From Reticulascus tulasneorum (Eukaryota; Ascomycota; Sordariomycetes; Glomerellales; Reticulascaceae), in assembly GCA_001557505.1 (NCBI GenBank), contig LSAX01000010.1:682001-746000 (forward strand): DNA of 64,000 bases, written 5' to 3'. A model generated the notes under the pieces. That model saw only the letters and a list, made by a program, of their open reading frames with translations. It searched no databases and was not told where the DNA came from. The translations under genes and the position numbers were made by a program. Position 1 is the stretch's first letter; the number at the start of each line of letters is the position of its first letter. Shown one piece after another: positions 11,247 through 20,617 of this stretch.

Positions 11247-12505
11247 TTAGACGTGGCTGTATATCCAATACCCATCTCTGCCCCCCTCCTGCTCTTCCAA
11301 TGATCGCCAGAATCTCATGCGTCGCCACTTGGTTGGGTACCTCCCGCGCGGTTCTGTGCCGTATGGCTGTTCCAACACCTCGCCTCGCTTTTTTGCCGAA
11401 GCCAGGACTGCTGTGTACAGGCTCTGGAAGAGCATAAGCTGGCGCTCAATTTGTGCTGGCAGGTCGTCGATCGGTCCCAGCACGACACTCTCCAGCTCAT
11501 CCGGATCCAAGTTTCCGAGGGTGGATATCGATAATGTCGTGACATTTGCCTGCGGGACGGGGACCCCGCGGATGGAGCCTTCTAATGAGAGATGGAAGCG
11601 TTTCAGGGCCGGAAAGTTGTCTTCGACCAGACGGATGATCAGGACGTACTGATTTCTCCGGCTCGCAGATCGTAGTTTTGCTAACGGTAGCGCATCAGTG
11701 CCCGGCGCAGGTACTGTGTCCAGTTCGGAAAGGGACGCATCCCTTTCGGGTATGCGTAGTTCCAAGGACGTGATGCAGGATAACTGCCAATCCGTTAAGC
11801 AGAACGGCAAGTACAATGCCTCCAGCTTCTGATCCAGCTTGAACGTATTGCTCCGGTACAAGATTTCGATTGTTTCGTTGTATCTGCAAATCAATGAGTC
11901 TCGGACAATCAAAAGTTAAGTCTCATAGAGACTAGTAGAGAAGAAAACCAGCACTCGACATGACATGTGTCCAATCGACTAGCGGGTTGGGTCTTGACAG
12001 AGAAGAGAAGAAGTCCAACTTACGCTCTTCTACAGGTAAGAAGCCAAGAGAGGACACCCAGGTTCGGTTCCTTTACATCTCCCAATTGGAAGAATCCTCC
12101 GGGGCAATAGGCCTCCGTCCTCGATTCGAAACGCTCTCTCTGGTGAGCACAAAGACAGCTCCACCATCTCCATTCCGGCGGTTTGCTCTGATCCTCGTCA
12201 AACGAAGGAGGAGGATTGTTAGGATAATGGCCTTTTCTCCACCGCATATCAGATTTCAAGCGCCGACAGTACAAAAGGTAAAGGTGCAAGACGCGGTTCC
12301 CGAAGGCGGTGTGATAAATTTGATACCGAATCTCCGCAGAAAGAAGCTTGAATATTGGACTCAAGGACGAGCCATCGAAGTCCACGGTGCGGGAGACTTG
12401 CGACTTTCCTGCCACTGTAGCACCATTGGCGGTCACGGAGGCCGAGGGTCCATGAATCCTCGAAACCGCGCTCATTGTTGGGTTGTGATCAGAGTCGATG
12501 GCCAT
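11247..12505 (-). CDS. DUF7730-like protein (fungal, function unknown)
   Basis: Two exons, 12505-12024 and 11883-11247, about 372 residues. The intron (12023-11884) joins ...LLTCRRA to YNETIEILYRSNTF, giving the hallmark LLxCRxxYxExxxxLYxxNTF of this fungal family. Exon 1 carries the other signature, SPIFKLLSAEIRYQIYHTAFG, which resembles the start of an F-box-like helix, followed by a Trp-rich segment (WRWWSCLCAHQRERF). Exon 2 has leucine-rich, regularly spaced segments (LSCITSLELRIPERD, FPALKRFHLSLEG). No signal peptide or membrane segment is seen, so the protein is probably intracellular. Members are numerous in ascomycetes and their role is not established; a protein-interaction role is only a guess. 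The splice prediction is strong because it restores a conserved motif across the junction. Confidence 0.8.
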
Positions 12506-13330
12506 GGCGGCCCCTCCCGGACACAGCGGACAACCGACGGATGAAATCTGAAACAGGGCTCAGAATGGTGGCCTAATAGTCCGAAATCGGCATGCTATTG
12601 TGTATGGACTTGCTTCCGACAAACGACACTGGTGATTAGCCCTAGTACTCGTAAGCCGCTCATCAACGATTTATCTTGGATATGCCGTACGTAGTCGGAA
12701 AGTCGAACGTGTCGGCGTATGGTATGGAGAGCACTTTCTCTTCAGCTTGGCAGAGGAGCTCAGACACGGCAGACTGACTTGGCCCTGTGGTGGGGGCTCA
12801 GCTTGGTTTTGTTCGCTAGCATTGCGAGCCTTCACATGGATGTGGCCAAATACCAATCACCTAATTAGTGAATGCCCATCTTGCCGAGGGACGTAGTGGA
12901 TCAAATCACCGTCTTACCGTAAGTTACTGCAAACCCCGCCACAGCGCTGCCCACACCCATCGATCTGTCTTCACTGGAGGTGCCCTGCGAATCTATGGTA
13001 CCGTGAACACGCACAGATTTTAACCGTTCCATGCTAGGCACTCTCTCAGTTAATCGAGCTCAACAACCAACACTATTGAGGCAGGACAATCTGGATTTGT
13101 GCGCATGGCAAATCTGGCTGCTGACATTCAAAAAGAGCTCCATACAGGATCTTCTCGGAATTTGATTCATTATTAGCCGTCTTTCCGTGTGCCAAGCTCA
13201 TCAACATGATCGCGCTCCAGGTACAGCCAAGTTGGCCAAAAAAGCAAGACAATATTTACACTTCCAACATCCCCGCGCCTTCCATGGGCTATTACTTCGT
13301 TTCCATTCCCCGCCACATCACAATTCCCTT
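12506..13330. other. Intergenic, no supported gene
   Basis: Promoter side of the DUF7730-like gene and 3' flank of the WSC gene. Short ORFs at 12671-12856 and 13187-13514 show no motif; the second largely faces the WSC coding strand. Confidence 0.5.
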
Positions 13331-14323
13331 TCAAAGAGCTGCTGCGACCACAGCGGCCAAAAAGATACCAAAGAGACTAGTTTCAAGACGGAAAGCATTC
13401 CCTCTGGCTGGAATAAATGTGGTCGTTGTGCTAGTAGGATCACCATCCACTTTCGTGAGCGGGGTTGCGGCTGAAGTGATCGGTGATGCAACAGTACTCC
13501 CATTGATCGTGTAGGTGGATGTGTGATGATGGATCGATGATGACACCGCGGTAGAGATGCCAGTGGATTCAGCAGGCACGAGAACTGGAACAGATGGAGG
13601 TGAGCTGCTCGATGGTACTGGGGTTTTCGGTGGCGTGACAGTGTGCATAACACCAGCTTCTCCTGGATCATTCGGACAGGTGGTGCACGACATCGGGGGT
13701 TGTGCCGTCGTGTAGATCACGACAACAGAAGTGCCGGCGGAAATCGTCGGAGAAGGTGGCATTGCTGGAGTTGTACCAGGTGGTGACGAGCCGTTTCCCT
13801 CGGTGCAAGTCGTCGTATCGAGTGGTGATGGTGGCATTTGGGTAGACGGAAGAGAGGTTGCTGGAGGGTTCGATGGTGCCATTGGAGGTATCACATCGCA
13901 GGCAATGTACAGATTCGCGAGGGCACAGCCATCTTGACGGATGAAGCCGCAGAACCCGAGAGTGGGATCTCCATTGCACGCCATGTTGCAAATACTCTCG
14001 TCCTGTTTGCTTGTCTTGTCGATGTTGTTTCCGCAACGGCAGGCACTGCCATGCTCCCACGTCAGCTCAGCTGGCCTCCGAGTAGATAGGACTCGTACCG
14101 TCGATACGGTGACTTACTCATTGAAAGTGGCAGCGTAGGCGAATCCAACGCAGGCAGATTGGCATAATTCTGGAGTATAGCCACCGCCAAAAGTCACGGT
14201 AGTCTCGAAGGCGTTGGCAGTGGTCTCGACGCACCCAAAGTACTCCCATCCATGGATGACATGATTCGACTGGGCCCAGACGCTGGCAACCACAACGAAT
14301 GTGAGGAGTACTTGATGAATCAT
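13331..14323 (-). CDS. WSC-domain secreted wall protein, probably GPI-anchored
   Basis: Two exons, 14323-14118 and 14045-13331, about 306 residues. The intron (14117-14046) falls inside the WSC domain and joins ...AATFN to D/ACRCGNN. The N-terminus (MIHQVLLTFVVVASVWA) is a signal peptide. The WSC domain (about 24-110) shows YFGCVE, FGGGYTPELCQSAC, CRCGNN, CNMACNGD and CGF, with the usual eight cysteines. A long Ser/Thr/Pro-rich stalk follows (about 110-280), as in heavily O-mannosylated proteins. The C-terminus ends in a hydrophobic run (LFGIFLAAVVAAAL) without a basic cytosolic tail, which fits a GPI signal rather than a signalling Wsc sensor. WSC domains bind carbohydrate; the role is most likely wall structure or surface adhesion. 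The start codon is fixed by the signal peptide. Confidence 0.85.
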
Positions 14324-15757
14324 CTTCTTGGATGGACATTAAACGAGTGAAGTAAGTGGTGGAATGCTTGAATTGAACCAGAATCCTAGGACGCTGATGA
14401 TATCAGAATGGAAAACTTCTGGCTGGATCACGGAGAGTGCCTGGACAGAGAAAGACGGAAGATTGAGATCTTGGGGATACCAAGAGAGTGAGGGATTTGA
14501 GCAGGTCGTCTATTTAGGTACCTAGGTAGGTAAGGTAGGTAAGACTGCTTGCTGGCATGAAAGGAAGCTGTGATGGTGTGAGTTCGTCCTTGTGGGAAGG
14601 AACGACGGAGAGCAGAACCCTTACCTTAGACACGATGCCTACCTACCTTACCTGAGGTAAGGTAGGTAGTGAAAGACAGGAATGGGCGCCTCAAACACCG
14701 CCCATTCTGTTTGCCTGCAAGCAGCCGAGCTGATGCAGATTGTGCTATAAGTTTATCACATGTCGGCGTCTCTTGACCTTGTTGGATCCAAGAATCCAAG
14801 ATCTGGGGGAACGCGAGCAGAGAGCAAACTTGTGGTTGACGTCTCAGCTGAGTAGTGCTTTATTTCACATTGCTCTACTCCAATCGTGATTCGACTACAT
14901 AAAGTAATCCCGGCACCTCATCCATACTTATAGTCCTGGCCTACTTCACATACGATTGCAAACCAAGGGACGGCCTCGAAAGTGTATGAGCGCAGGCCTC
15001 TGTTGCAAGGCCCGCCTCATAGATCCATCTTCGTACTTTGCGTAAGGCATCTCTTGCCAGCCATTCAAATATCGCAGTCATTAGCTTGCTACCTAAGCAT
15101 TACATGTCTCTATGGTTAGATGTCAAGTATGGCATCCGTTTGTGAACCTAGCAAGAGATGGGTTTTAGCGGCTCAAGAAGAACTGAGAGACGTGATGACG
15201 GGATGACTCAATGCTGCAGGTTTGGGATGTTATTTCGCCACAACAATACGCTCGCCCTGCTGGACAAAAAGGTACAGAAGCACTCAGGTAGAATTGCAGA
15301 TTGGGTAAGATAGCTCCCGAGTCACCAAAACTGGAGCATGGAGTGACTCACTGCACCTGCATAAGCTCAATTTGAAGCATGCCATCGTCGGGTACCTATG
15401 CTGGCGAGGTTGAAATTTCGCTGCATGAGCCGTGTGGAAAGGCCTGTTTGTCCATGATGAAACCAGCCGCCAACCGAAGGTGGGACGTGACTGCACTGAA
15501 GACTCATAGGTAGCTGCGGGTATGGACATCGCTTTAGCAGGGCTCAGGCATCATTGCTGCTTGTAGGCAAAGCCTAAAGTGGGGCAAGCCTGGCGGGGCC
15601 TGCATGGTCCTGATTTCCATCGATGGAGAGGTCCTCAGGCTTTCCACAACCCCGCCATTGATAAGATAAAAAAGCAGGCCGCCGCAGGAGAAAAAAATAA
15701 ATAAACCTCCGTATCACAAGTCTTTCGTCACGAAAAGTACCATTCCAGTGCTAAATC
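14324..15757. other. Intergenic between divergent WSC and RIO1 genes
   Basis: A shared divergent promoter region of about 1.4 kb. It contains the palindromic CTACCTACC block listed separately and an A-rich tract (about 15665-15705) just before RIO1. No coding region that I can support. Confidence 0.6.
14516..14669. repeat. GGTAGGTAAGGTAGGTA block and perfect 15-bp palindrome
   Basis: A run of GGTA/GGTAA units at 14516-14543 is followed about 95 bp later by two 15-bp arms, 14639-14653 and 14655-14669, that are exact reverse complements around a single G at 14654. The right arm repeats the word of the first block. It lies 190-350 bp upstream of the WSC gene start, where it could form a hairpin or cruciform or serve as paired factor sites. 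Confidence 0.75.
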
Positions 15758-17464
15758 ATGGCGACGGTCGATTCTCCAGCCGCTCCTCATGAGCCGCCAT
15801 ACACATACACACCCAACCAAGGCTACGCGCCGACGGAACCTGTTCCGGAAGAACTGAGAAATGGTCCTCAGGAGGGTGCTCTGCTGGAGAACCTGAATGA
15901 TGACGAAGACCTAGACGATATCTTCAACGAGGACGAGGCCGATGACATGGAAGACGATCTCGAATCTGCAGACCTTACCAAATCCTACAACCGACAGCGT
16001 CAAGCCCACAACTCGGGCAACGGCGCCGCCCTTCCCCGATCGAACGCGCAAAAGCCTACCGCGAACACCTTTGCGAGTGTCGACGATCAAATATCTGCCC
16101 TCTCCAAACACGCGGCGAGAATACGACTCGATAACGTCAAGGAGGATGAGGATCGGACGAAGGACAAGGCCGATCGCGCCACAAGCGAACAGGTCCTGGA
16201 CCAAAGGACACGCATGATCCTCCTGCAGATGATCAACCGAGGTGTCGTGAGCGAAATCCACGGCGCCATCAGCACCGGCAAGGAAGCGAACGTCTACGAT
16301 GCGATACTCTATCCGGAGGGAGATGGGCCCGCGATTCATCGTGCAATCAAGGTCTACAAGACAGCCATTCTAGTCTTCAAGGACCGAGAGAGGTACATCA
16401 CGGGAGAGCATCGGTTCCAGAGGGGCTTCGACAAGAGCAATAACCGAACAATGGTGAAGCTGTGGGCTGAAAAGGAATTCCGAAACCTTAGAAGAATACA
16501 TGCAGCCGGCATCGCGTGTCCAGAACCCATCAGTCTCAAGTTACACGTGCTTGTCATGGGACTGTTGGGGGACCGGAAGGGCTGGGCGTACCCGCGCCTT
16601 CGTGACGCGACAATCAACAGGGATGATGCGGATCAGGAATGGAGGAACCTCTACATTCAGCTTCTTGGCATCATGAGAAAGATGTACCAGGTTTGTAAGC
16701 TTGTCCACGCAGATCTAAGCGAGTACAATATCCTGTACAACGACAAGACTCTATACATCATCGATGTCTCCCAAAGCGTGGAGCCCGACCACCCCCGAGC
16801 ACTGGAGTTCCTCCGAATGGACATTAAGAATGCCGGCGATTTCTTCAGACGTAAAGGCGTTGATACCCTATCTGATCAGACGACATTCAACTTCATCACG
16901 GTCAACGACGGGGCAGTGGAGGAGCCAGGTCTCTCGCAAGTGATCGAGCACCTTTATGAGATCCGTCCCGCGGCTGCAGAGGACGACACTGCCGCAGCCG
17001 AGATGGAAGTAGACAACGAAGTCTTCCGCAACCAGTTCATCCCCCAGACACTCGAGCAGGTCTATGATATCGAGAAGGACGGGCAACACATCGGACAAGG
17101 CGATGGCGACAAGCTTGCCTATCGCAATCTTCTTGCCGACGCGGTGGTGACAAAGAAAGCAGACAAGGAAAATGGGACCGAGGACGAGAGTTCGGAAGAT
17201 GATTCAGGCAGTGGAGCGGATCTTGACGGCGATGACGACGACGAATCACGGTTTGAAAAGGGGACACCTCGAGGCCGGAGGTTCGAGGACAAGGAAGAGA
17301 AAAAGGTATGTCGCCAACCTCTACCTCCATGATGGGTATGCACTAACATTTTCCAGCTACACAAGCTAGCCGTCAAGGAGGAGAGACGTGAGAAGCGGAA
17401 AGAGAAGATGCCCAAACACCTGAAGAAGAAAATCGTCTCGGCGACGTCTAGGAAAAAGAAATAG
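15758..17464 (+). CDS. RIO1: RIO1 atypical serine/threonine kinase/ATPase
   Basis: Two exons, 15758-17305 and 17357-17464, 551 residues. RIO1 acts in the last cytoplasmic steps of 40S ribosome maturation, releasing late factors during 20S pre-rRNA processing. Seen: an acidic N-terminal region (DDEDLDDIFNEDEADD), the RIO nucleotide loop STGKEANVY (about 172-180), the substrate/flexible loop region (GEHRFQRGFDKSNNRTMVK), the catalytic loop LVHADLSEYNILY (Asp about 319), and the metal-binding segment YIIDVSQSVEPDHP. The C-terminus is acidic and then strongly basic (KEERREKRKEKMPKH...KKK). The only intron splits this acidic-to-basic tail, as the AAG|GTATGT donor and TTCCAG acceptor show. All hallmark residues are present and length is normal, so orthology is very likely. 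Confidence 0.96.
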
Positions 17465-17824
17465 AGGGCGGCAGTGGCTAGTTAGTCATGATGGCCAACT
17501 CGTAGTCGTCTGTTCTCTCCCTTTCCACGGTGAAATGTCCTCTTGGGTGGTCACATTGCAATCGGGTGATGAGCCAAAGATCGGCGCGAGCAGCTGGCAA
17601 GCAAGTGTTTAGCATTCGTGCATAACCTCTAGTCGGTCTGTCTACCAGCGTCCTGTCAATACCTACGTGGTATCATGATGATCAAAGAGAGCCCTGACGA
17701 TTGCAATGTGTCATCCACCTGTCTGCATCTCGCCAGTGCCAGACGTATCTATCGTGCAATCAAGTTACCTCATCCATCCTGCTGACCCACCATCCGACCA
17801 GTTTGTTCTCCCAAACCTTGTCCA
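17465..17824. other. Short convergent intergenic region
   Basis: 3' flanks of RIO1 and of the minus-strand ankyrin gene. Nothing else seen. Confidence 0.6.
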
Positions 17825-19477
17825 TCAGTCCGCCGCCACGTCTGCTTCCTCGATTACCTCCTCCGCAACCTCTTCTTCTGAATCGTCCAGGATGCCACTC
17901 AGATCGGGGTCCTCTTCGCACAATGTATGAATTACAAGCAGGTTCTGCTCTCTGTTGAAGGAATCCGTAGTGTCATGGGCAATGAGTGCAGAGATGGTTC
18001 CGAATAGATCGCCGGTACCCCGCCGTCCCATCACTGCATAATCCAACGGGTTCATGCCTTGCGGATCCTTGATCGTTACATCTGCTCCAGCATCGAGCAG
18101 GTCTTCGACCACGCTAGACAGACGGTGCTTTGCGGCAACACAGAGCAGTGGGGGGTCGTAGTCGGTCTTGGCGCTGGCATGGAACAGTTCCTTCACAAGC
18201 TCGCTAGCGCTCTCGCGGGTTTCTTCTGGGTTGTAGAGCGAGAATCCTTGGCAGCAGATTTCTATCGGAGTGCAACCTCTGATATCGACGTCAGAGTTGT
18301 ATCCATCCAAATCATTCAAGCTCTCGATCAAATCCTCCAAGTCCGAATTCTCCTGGAGCTCCTCGAGGGCGACGTTGACGTTTGCACCAGCACGAATAAG
18401 GAGCAGTGCCTCGTCGTATCTCTCTCGGCAGCAGGCATCAACCAGCATAGTATGGCCGAGGCCAATGTCTGAATCGATGTCTGCTCCTTTCTGTATCAGT
18501 AATGGTAGCAGTTCCTTGAACATGTCCTCGTGGACGAAAAGCGCGCTAGAAGACGACTTCTCATATGCTGCCCACAACGGATTGTGGCCCAATCCATCTC
18601 TGGCGTTGACATTGTCGAGATCATTCTCGAGTATGAACTTTGCCACGGACAAAGACCCTCGCCAGATCGCGGGCATTAGTCTAGGTGTAACAGTCCAGTT
18701 AGACTCATAGGACATTCGCTCCTGAATATTCGGATCCAGGCTCAAGAGCGCTTGGGCTATGCTGCTACTTTCATGGTGCAGCGCGAGATGAAACGGGGTC
18801 CAGCCTATATCGGCTCGTTCCCAGCGTCCATCCTCCGACCACTCCAACTCGCAACGACAAAAGCCTCCAGATGGAACATTTAGGTGTGCTCGGTGCTCTA
18901 CAAGAATGGCAAGAGCTTTGTGGTTTGCTTTCTTGACGGCCAAATGGACTGGAAACCACAGTTCAAGGCATCCGTCGAAAATGGAGAGGTTTTCATCTTG
19001 GCTGAGGTTGGAGTCCCAGGTGTCAGTGAGACGGCGTTCGAGCATGTCGGATGACGTGTCGTGGTGAAAACCACAATGACAATCGGTAAACGACCCCAAA
19101 TAAAGGTCGCAAGGCCCAACTTCGTAATAATTGGAAATGGACTCCCAAGGGATGCGATAAGCGGAATCAAATCTAGCCTTTGGGCTTTCGAGGCTTTGAT
19201 TCCATTCTCGGTAGATGGCGGCGCTTCGGAACGCGCGATTTGGATCTGCTCCTGCCCTCAACAATTTTTGCATCGTGCCAACACGACCAACCTCGGTTGC
19301 CCAGCATAGCAGGTAGGGATGACGTTTGATTGCTGCCTTCCAAAGGGACTCGTTAGAGACTTCATGCATTCGGCGGCAGGTGATATTCAAAGCTGCAATG
19401 CCAGTGACGTCCATCTTGTGGAAACTCTCCGCCACGAGCTGAAGCAGCTCGTTGGGCAAGTCCAGCAGCTCAGGCAT
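17825..19477 (-). CDS. F-box-like/ankyrin repeat protein, 550 aa
   Basis: One exon. The N-terminus, LLDLPNELLQLVAESFHKMDVTGIAALNITCRRMHEVSNESLW, fits an F-box-like motif, which in such proteins can recruit SCF ubiquitin ligase. It is followed by KRHPYLLCWATEVGRVGTMQKLLRAG, the first ankyrin unit. Further ankyrin units show GWTPFHLALHHESSSIAQALLS, GHNPLWAAYEKS, GHTMLVDACCRERYDEALLLIRAG and ADVTIKDPQGMNPLDYAV. Between them lies a long insert (about 75-165) with Cys/His (CDLYLGSFTDCHCGFHH). The C-terminus is acidic (DDSEEEVAEEVIEEADVAAD). There is no signal peptide or membrane segment. The neighbouring minus-strand gene (23614-20618) is a clear paralogue with the same RHPYLLCWA module. The client or function is unknown. 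Confidence 0.85.
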   Translation of the reverse strand: MPELLDLPNELLQLVAESFHKMDVTGIAALNITCRRMHEVSNESLWKAAIKRHPYLLCWATEVGRVGTMQKLLRAGADPNRAFRSAAIYREWNQSLESPKARFDSAYRIPWESISNYYEVGPCDLYLGSFTDCHCGFHHDTSSDMLERRLTDTWDSNLSQDENLSIFDGCLELWFPVHLAVKKANHKALAILVEHRAHLNVPSGGFCRCELEWSEDGRWERADIGWTPFHLALHHESSSIAQALLSLDPNIQERMSYESNWTVTPRLMPAIWRGSLSVAKFILENDLDNVNARDGLGHNPLWAAYEKSSSSALFVHEDMFKELLPLLIQKGADIDSDIGLGHTMLVDACCRERYDEALLLIRAGANVNVALEELQENSDLEDLIESLNDLDGYNSDVDIRGCTPIEICCQGFSLYNPEETRESASELVKELFHASAKTDYDPPLLCVAAKHRLSSVVEDLLDAGADVTIKDPQGMNPLDYAVMGRRGTGDLFGTISALIAHDTTDSFNREQNLLVIHTLCEEDPDLSGILDDSEEEVAEEVIEEADVAAD

Positions 19478-20617
19478 GATGGTATGGTGCCGCGGGATTT
19501 GCGAGACGAGTGGTTCTCTACTTGGTTTCAGTGTCGTTGTTCATGAGGAATGGCGTGCGTGTGATTTTATTCACTGAATTTTGATGATGATTTTGTGTGC
19601 GAGAACGAGAGGAAGGAAGGGGATCGGATGTCCGCCTCAATGTCATGGTCAGGAATCAGGCTTTCGGTCACGTGGAACGAACCCATTTCATATTGATGTC
19701 CTGAGGGAAGTTCCATATATGTTCACTCATTCATTCGATGTAAGTAGGCAGTTTGTCTTCTTGAGTTTGGCAAATCTAGTCCTTTCACTGCACTAGAATG
19801 ATCAAAAGACTGCCGTCCTATGTGACCTGCTGGATGAGCACCAGTGGTTTTCACTTTGTTTGCCAAAGGTAATTTCACGCCTGAGAAGTAACACATTAAG
19901 AACAGGAAGGACGAGGATCTGGGCTCTTTGCCGTCAACACGTTGCCCGTTTCCTCCAAGAAACCCTGGTCACTTAGCCCCAGCGACATGATGTTCCGCAG
20001 TCTCCAAGCCTCAAAGGACTCGTTGACTAGGATCGTGGAGTCAGCATCGTCTTGAATCAGGAACCCAGTCAGAGATATCAGAAGAATGTTGGGCTGCATA
20101 TCAAAGAAACCCCCCTCCGTGTGTACAACCTAATCGCCATCGACACGTACCTTAGTCTCTCATTGATGATACCGGGAACATTCATCGACACGGTATATTC
20201 GGGTTACATGAGTGCTGTATGAACCATCCTTCTGCTGCAAGGCATTCCAAGAGACATTTTGGTCGATGCTCGACTCTTCGCTTTCAACATCAGCTCACTG
20301 GAAATGGGTGACTGGTTAGTTGAAGACTTGTCGCGTACCTAAGCGACGGCGTCGCAGCCTGCAGATACGGCTACACCGACAGAAACACGAACAGGCAACT
20401 TTCCAAAGGAGATTGATGGGGAAAGAGTATTAAAATATGCAGCCCCTAAGGTGTCCTTGAAGACTTGCTATCTGGAGGAGGCTCTGAGAAACGACAACTT
20501 GCATCGCTAATATCGTACAACTTCTTCCCAAACTATCAGTATATCGTCTGAACTAAGGAGCTAGCGGAGGGACGCCGCGTTGTGACCATCCTGTCTCCCA
20601 AATACCCTTTGCATGGC
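19478..20617. other. Intergenic with coding-like fragments
   Basis: It separates the two ankyrin paralogues. A minus-strand ORF at 20099-19896 (GFLIQDDADSTILVNESF) and a plus-strand frame at about 20080-20340 (IAIDTYLSLSLMIPGTFIDT, a TGA at about 20219, then IPRDILVDARLFAFNISS) look protein-like but end quickly. They may be exons of unrecognised genes or decayed remnants. I cannot assign a family. Confidence 0.35.
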
